Shown here piece by piece: positions 60,030-64,000 of a DNA stretch of 64,000 nucleotides (position 1 is the stretch's first letter; each line of letters opens with the position of its first letter). Position numbers and translations under genes: made by a program. The stretch lies in contig JBMOOM010000018.1 in the NCBI GenBank assembly GCA_049323275.1, forward strand, positions 1 to 64,000, given 5' to 3'. The notes below the pieces were generated by a model. That model was not told where the DNA came from, searched no databases, and saw only the letters and a program-made list of their open reading frames with translations. The DNA comes from Taklimakanibacter sp049323275. Its GTDB lineage: Bacteria > Pseudomonadota > Alphaproteobacteria > Rhizobiales > Aestuariivirgaceae.

Positions 60030-61016
60030 TTGCGCAAATTCCTTCGCTGGGTGGCCATCGTCATCTTCGGGCTTGCTCTTTTCATCTTCGCCAACAACAC
60101 CACTCTCCTGTCCCCCGCCGATGACGGCAAGCCGACATTGCTCGCCCATCGCGGTGTCGCGCAGCGCTATTCGCCGGAAGGAATCACCAACGATACCTGC
60201 ACGGCGGCGCGCATCCTGCCCCCAAAGAATGATTACCTCGAGAATACCATCGCCTCGATGAAGGCGGCCTATGATGCCGGCGCCGACATCGTCGAATTCG
60301 ATATCCATCCGACCACCGACGGACAATTCGCCGTCTTTCACGACTGGACGCTCGACTGCCGCACCAATGGCAAAGGCGTCACGCGCGAGCACAGCATGGC
60401 CGAGCTCAAGGCGCTCGACATCGGTTACGGCTACACCGCCGATGGCGGCAAGACCTATCCCTTCCGCGGCAAAGGAGTCGGCCTCATGCCGACGCTCGAC
60501 GAAGTCCTCGCGGCTTTTCCCGACAAGCAACTGATCATCAATGTGAAGAGCAACGATCCCAAGGAAGGTGAATCGCTTGCCGCCGTGCTGGCAAAGCTCA
60601 GCCCCGAACGCCACAAGGCCATCATCGTCTATGGCGGCGACCGCCCGGTGATGGAGATGAAGAAGCGCCTGCCGGACGTCACCGTGTTTTCGCAAGAATC
60701 GCTGAAGGCGTGTCTTTATCCTTATATCGCCTATGGCTGGACCGGCATCCTGCCCGGTGCCTGCCACGACACAGCTTTGCTCGTGCCGATCAATGTCGCG
60801 CCCTGGCTGTGGGGCTGGCCCAACCGCTTCCTCGACCGCATGGAAGACGCAGGCACCCAGGTCTTCGCGCTCGGCCCCATGCGCAAGGGCGACGGCACCG
60901 CCGGAATCGATTCGCTCGAAGAGCTGGATGAGCTGCCTCAGGATTATTCCGGCGCCATCTGGACGAATGAGATCGGCCTCATCGCCGACAAGCTGCGGGT
61001 CGAGGGACGGCTTTGA
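60030..61016 (+). CDS. Glycerophosphodiester phosphodiesterase family protein
   Basis: 328 aa, TTG start at 60030 (no ATG in frame nearby, GGGGTCAGGG upstream). Signal anchor FLRWVAIVIFGLALFIFAN, then the TIM-barrel GDPD domain: HRG at 40-42 (LAHRGVAQRYSPEG), NDYLENTIASM (Glu71), VEFDIHPTTDG (Glu89, Asp91), FHDWTLD (His104), and KQLIINVKSN. Hydrolyses glycerophosphodiesters such as glycerophosphocholine, in the periplasm or at the membrane. It has an insertion between HRG and ENTI (GITNDTCTAARILPPK) longer than usual. Confidence 0.92.
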   Translation: MRKFLRWVAIVIFGLALFIFANNTTLLSPADDGKPTLLAHRGVAQRYSPEGITNDTCTAARILPPKNDYLENTIASMKAAYDAGADIVEFDIHPTTDGQFAVFHDWTLDCRTNGKGVTREHSMAELKALDIGYGYTADGGKTYPFRGKGVGLMPTLDEVLAAFPDKQLIINVKSNDPKEGESLAAVLAKLSPERHKAIIVYGGDRPVMEMKKRLPDVTVFSQESLKACLYPYIAYGWTGILPGACHDTALLVPINVAPWLWGWPNRFLDRMEDAGTQVFALGPMRKGDGTAGIDSLEELDELPQDYSGAIWTNEIGLIADKLRVEGRL

Positions 61017-61059
61017 ATCGGCCTGCCCGTTGACAGACCACCTGAATCCGATCAGTAAT

Positions 61060-61091
61060 GGCCTTAGAATATATTATATATTTCTAAGGCC
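61060..61091. promoter_or_regulatory. AT-rich palindrome before the nitrilase gene, putative GntR operator
   Basis: GGCCTTAGAA (61060-61069) / TTCTAAGGCC (61082-61091), perfect 10-bp arms around an AT-only loop. Ends 5 bp before the nitrilase ATG. It shares ATATATTTC with the palindrome at 62670-62696. Confidence 0.55.
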
Positions 61092-61096
61092 ACTTG

Positions 61097-61930
61097 ATGC
61101 TCATTTCGGTTCACCAGACCACCACCGGTCCCGACCTCGCCGCCAATGCCCGCTTCGTCGCGGCTGAGATCGCCCGCGCCGCTGCGGCTGGTGCGGTGCT
61201 CGCCTGCTTCCCCGAAGCGGTCAACATCCTGCGCGGCCATCAGCCGGACCTGCGTGACAGCATGCCGGCGGAAGGCCATTGCCCGGTGCTCGCCGCGGCC
61301 TCGGCCGCCGCCCGGACGCATGGGCTCCATGTCCATCTGGGCTCGATCCTGATCCGCCTCGCTTCGGGCAAGATGCTCAATCGCGGCTATCTCCTGGGAC
61401 CGGACGGCGCGACACTCGCCACCTATGACAAGATCCATCTCTTCGACGCCGATCTCGATGACGGCTCGCGGCCCGAATCGGAGTTGTTCGACTGCGGCAG
61501 CGAAAGCGCTGTGGTCGAGACGCCAGTCGGCCGGCTCGGCCTGTCGATCTGCTTCGACCTGCGCTTCTCGCATCTCTTCGTGGCGCTCGCCGAAGCCGGC
61601 GCCGACATCATCCTGGTGCCGTCGTCCTTCTCGACGGTCACCGGCCCCGTCCACTGGCTGCCGCTGCTCAAGGCGCGCGCCATCGAGACCGGCTGCTATG
61701 TGATTGCCGCGGCGCAATGCGGCGCGCATGAGCCGCCGCTCGTCACCCATGGCCACAGCGTCGCCATCTCGCCCTGGGGCGAGGTGCTCTGCCAGGCCGG
61801 CAACAGCCCGTCCATGCTGCTCTTCGAGGCGGACCTCGCCGCGGTGCGCGAGGCGCGGCGGCGCATTCCGACATTGGCATTGCGCAAGCCGCTGACTGTG
61901 CGAAAGATCGCTGCCACCGCCACCGTCTGA
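61097..61930 (+). CDS. Carbon-nitrogen hydrolase (nitrilase superfamily)
   Basis: 277 aa from the ATG at 61097. Triad Glu40 (CFPEAVN), Lys112 (YDKIHLFDADL) and Cys152 (LSICFDLRFSHLF), with HWLPLLKARAIETGCYVIAAAQ. Most like the omega-amidase/Nit1-Nit2 group that hydrolyses amides of dicarboxylic acids or deaminated glutathione. Followed after 15 bp by a GntR regulator and then by a peptide/amide-type binding protein, so it probably works on a compound imported by that system. Confidence 0.9.
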   Translation: MLISVHQTTTGPDLAANARFVAAEIARAAAAGAVLACFPEAVNILRGHQPDLRDSMPAEGHCPVLAAASAAARTHGLHVHLGSILIRLASGKMLNRGYLLGPDGATLATYDKIHLFDADLDDGSRPESELFDCGSESAVVETPVGRLGLSICFDLRFSHLFVALAEAGADIILVPSSFSTVTGPVHWLPLLKARAIETGCYVIAAAQCGAHEPPLVTHGHSVAISPWGEVLCQAGNSPSMLLFEADLAAVREARRRIPTLALRKPLTVRKIAATATV

Positions 61931-61945
61931 AGGAGTCGCTGAAGA

Positions 61946-62611
61946 ATGCCATTGCCGGGTCCGGAAACCGCCAGCAGCTTCGCCAATGCGCAGGACCTGG
62001 CCTATAGCGCGATCCGCAACTGGATCTTCAACGGGCCGCTGAAGCCCGGCGAAATCATCCGCGATGTCGATGTCGCCAACCTGCTCGGCATCAGCCGCAC
62101 GCCGGTGCGTGAAGCCATCATCCGCCTGGCGCAGGAAGGGCTCATCGATTTCGGCAAGGGCCGCAAGACGCGGGTCAGCATCCCCAATGTGGCGCGGGCG
62201 CCGGATCTCTATCGCATCGGCGGCACGCTGGACGGACTCGCCGCCGAATGGGCGACGCCGAAGCTCACCGCGGCCCATCTCGATGAGATGCGCGCCTGCC
62301 ATGCCGCGATGAATGACGAGAAGGATGCCGGGCGCCTCGTCACCCTCGATCTCGAGCTCCATGCCGTTTTCCGCGCCCTCGCCGGCGAGGTGCTGAGCGG
62401 CATGCTGGAAGGCATCGAGATGGAGATCGGCCGTTTCGAGCGGCTCGCCTTCGACGATGTCCAGATCCGCAATCTTACCTGGGGCGATCACCGCCTCATC
62501 ATCGACGCCTTCGCCTCGGGCGATCCGCAAGCCGCGTCGCTTGCGGTGAGGCAGAACTGGCTCAATGCCTGGAACCGGCTCGAGCACCGGCTGCGCGCCG
62601 CCAAAGGCTGA
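61946..62611 (+). CDS. GntR-family (FadR/FCD subgroup) transcriptional regulator
   Basis: 221 aa. Winged helix at the N-terminus (about 17-80: AYSAIRNWIFNGPLKPGEIIRDVDVANLLGISRTPVREAIIRLAQEGLIDFGKGRKTRVS) and an all-helical FCD ligand domain with the metal-binding pattern (Asp in LDLELHAVFRALA, His in WGDHRLIIDAFASGD). Such regulators usually repress adjacent catabolic or uptake genes until a carboxylate ligand binds. Placed between the nitrilase and the binding-protein genes, which carry related palindromes. Confidence 0.93.
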   Translation: MPLPGPETASSFANAQDLAYSAIRNWIFNGPLKPGEIIRDVDVANLLGISRTPVREAIIRLAQEGLIDFGKGRKTRVSIPNVARAPDLYRIGGTLDGLAAEWATPKLTAAHLDEMRACHAAMNDEKDAGRLVTLDLELHAVFRALAGEVLSGMLEGIEMEIGRFERLAFDDVQIRNLTWGDHRLIIDAFASGDPQAASLAVRQNWLNAWNRLEHRLRAAKG

Positions 62612-62669
62612 TCGGCAGAACAAATCCTCGGAAAAGTGTTTTCAGATCACGATACAGGCTTGCTCGGAC

Positions 62670-62696
62670 ATATGAAGTGTATAATATATTTCATAT
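62670..62696. promoter_or_regulatory. AT-rich palindrome before the binding-protein gene, putative GntR operator
   Basis: ATATGAA (62670-62676) / TTCATAT (62690-62696) around GTGTATAATATAT. It shares ATATATTTC with the palindrome before the nitrilase gene. Lies 41 bp upstream of the ATG at 62737, in the promoter zone. Confidence 0.5.
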
Positions 62697-62736
62697 CGAA
62701 GGATCATCAATAACATCCACCCAAGGGGAAACGTCG

Positions 62737-64000
62737 ATGGGTTATTTCTCTCAAATCAAGCACTTGCCGCATGTTTCAGCGGTCGCGGCCCTGCTCGCTC
62801 TGGGCGCGTCGCCGGCCGCCGCGGATGCCCAGAATGGCGTGCTGCGCGTCGGCACGAGCTTCAGTTGCTCGTCCCTCAATCCCTATACGACGACGCAATC
62901 TTCCTGCCTCGCGGCCCTCAGGCTGATGTATCCCTCGCTCGGCCAGGCGTCCGGCAGCGACGTCCTGCCCGATCTCGCGACATCGTGGAGCAGCGACGAC
63001 AAGGGCGTGGTCTGGACCTTCAAGCTCAAGACCGGACAATGGAGCGACGGCAAGCCGCTGACCGCCAAGGATGCCGCCTTCACCTTCAACATGCTGCTCA
63101 AGCACGTGAACGGCCCGACGGCGCGGCGCGCCCGCGCCATCGCCACTGTCGAGAAGGCGGAAGCGCCCGACGATCAGACGCTGGTCATCACCTTCAAGCA
63201 GCCGACCTCCAACGCGGTCGGCCGTCTCGCCCAGATACTCATCTTACCCGAACATGTCTGGGCGCCACTGGCTGAAGGTGACGGCGCCAAGATCGCCACC
63301 TTCGCCAATGACGCGCCGGTCGTGGGCGGTCCCTTCAAGCTCGCCCGTTTCGCCGCCGACCAGATCATCCTGCTCGAAGCCAATGGCGACTATTTCGGCG
63401 AGGCCCCGGCGCTCAAGGGCGTCGGCATTCAGTTCTTCACCGACTCGACCTCGATGGTGCAGGCGCTGGTCAACAAGCAGCTCGATCTCGTGACGCCGCT
63501 GCCCGTCACCTCCGTCGAAGCGGTCAAGAAAGCGGGCATCACCGTCGCCAGCTATCCAGGCCTGCGCTTCCACAGCTGGCTGTTCAACAGCTCGGAGAAC
63601 CAGAAGGCCTTCCCCGAGATCCGCGACATCAAGCTGCGCCAGGCCTTCGCCCATGCGATCGACCGCCAGAAGATCGCCGAGGTCGCCTATCTGGGCTTCG
63701 CCACGCCGGGCGATTCGATGGTGCCGAAAGTCACCGGCGACTGGTCCAATCCGAAAGTCGTGCCGGAGAAATTCGATCTCGCTCTCGCCAACAAACTGCT
63801 CGACGAAGCGGGCTACGCCAAGGGCGCCGACGGCTGGCGCACCGTCAATGGCCGCAAGATGAGCTACAAAGTGCTGATCCCCGCCAATGTCGAGGGCGCC
63901 GAAGGCCTGCGCGCGCTCGAGATCGTCACCGCCGACTTCAAGCAGATCGGCGTCGAGCTCGTCACCGAGCAGAGCGACAACGCCACCATCGCCGCGGCGA
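62737..64000 (+). CDS. Peptide-type ABC transporter substrate-binding protein (SBP family 5), partial
   Basis: Runs off the right edge; 421 codons are visible. ATG at 62737 with AAGGGGA. Signal peptide: HVSAVAALLALGASPAAADA. Mature start QNGVLRVGTSFSCSSLNPYTTTQSS, then LMYPSLGQ, LPDLATSWSSDDKGVVWTFKLKTGQWSDGKPLTAKDAAFTFNML, PVVGGPFKLARF, IRDIKLRQAFAHAIDRQKIAEVAY and ALANKLLDEAGYAKG, all family-5 signatures. Captures peptides, opines or amide-type compounds in the periplasm. Likely the start of an ABC operon continuing outside the window, with the GntR regulator and nitrilase as local partners. Confidence 0.93.
   Translation, partial: MGYFSQIKHLPHVSAVAALLALGASPAAADAQNGVLRVGTSFSCSSLNPYTTTQSSCLAALRLMYPSLGQASGSDVLPDLATSWSSDDKGVVWTFKLKTGQWSDGKPLTAKDAAFTFNMLLKHVNGPTARRARAIATVEKAEAPDDQTLVITFKQPTSNAVGRLAQILILPEHVWAPLAEGDGAKIATFANDAPVVGGPFKLARFAADQIILLEANGDYFGEAPALKGVGIQFFTDSTSMVQALVNKQLDLVTPLPVTSVEAVKKAGITVASYPGLRFHSWLFNSSENQKAFPEIRDIKLRQAFAHAIDRQKIAEVAYLGFATPGDSMVPKVTGDWSNPKVVPEKFDLALANKLLDEAGYAKGADGWRTVNGRKMSYKVLIPANVEGAEGLRALEIVTADFKQIGVELVTEQSDNATIAAA

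Noticed and set aside
1..64000. CRISPR array or prophage
   Set aside because: No regularly spaced direct repeats and no phage structural, integrase or lysis genes were found.

Overview
The window is GC-rich, densely coded chromosomal DNA from an alphaproteobacterium, most likely of the order Rhizobiales (Hyphomicrobiales). The evidence is four copies of a roughly 110 bp, two-palindrome intergenic repeat resembling rhizobial RIME elements, the conserved order ffs-dnaX-ybaB/ebfC-recR, a DnaX without the usual zinc cysteines, an alphaproteobacterial porin with a coiled-coil N-terminus, and many GntR and ABC uptake genes. No genus is claimed. I see no phage, IS element, CRISPR array, rRNA or replication origin.

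Layout. 1-8.2 kb: DUF559 protein, ECF sigma/anti-sigma pair, DUF3422 membrane protein, rpiA-gor, a succinate-semialdehyde-type dehydrogenase, gph and tRNA-Val(CAC). 8.2-20.7 kb: porin, a TPR-sulfotransferase of lower GC, an L,D-transpeptidase/lipoprotein pair, a polyprenyl-phosphate sugar transferase, a YpfJ-type zinc peptidase, a ketopantoate reductase-like protein, nadE and a gltX of the GluRS2 type. 20.7-26.7 kb: two convergent GSTs, an operon of XRE regulator, signal-less PhnD-like protein and GST, a fatty acid desaturase next to an FAD oxidoreductase, and HU. 26.8-36.3 kb: an oligopeptide-type ABC uptake operon containing an amidase, then an ABC exporter.

36.3-42.4 kb is a minus-strand run of DUF1194, ornithine cyclodeaminase-like, M24 protein, a gene remnant, Fe-dependent alcohol dehydrogenase, cupin and alpha/beta hydrolase. 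The M24 protein has the metal-ligand and catalytic-Asp spacing of the DMSP lyase DddP. The cupin has the Y-x2-H-x-H-x3-E-x-Y plus distal His pattern of the DddQ/DddL lyases. The Fe-ADH belongs to the same family as DddB. Together they form a candidate dimethylsulfoniopropionate (or related betaine-like substrate) degradation locus, the most interesting system here.

42.5-55.8 kb: moaA, an acyltransferase, a penicillin-acylase-type hydrolase with a DMT exporter, a TauE/SafE permease, a two-gene type III polyketide synthase/isoprenylcysteine methyltransferase operon, recR-ybaB-dnaX-ffs, a small secreted protein with a duplicated Cys motif, and def-fmt. 55.9-64 kb: PCuAC copper chaperone, M20 amidohydrolase, a MocR regulator divergent from a PNPOx-like protein with an inverted-repeat operator between them, GDPD, then a nitrilase/GntR/solute-binding-protein group with AT-rich palindromes before the first and last genes. 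The last gene runs off the right edge.
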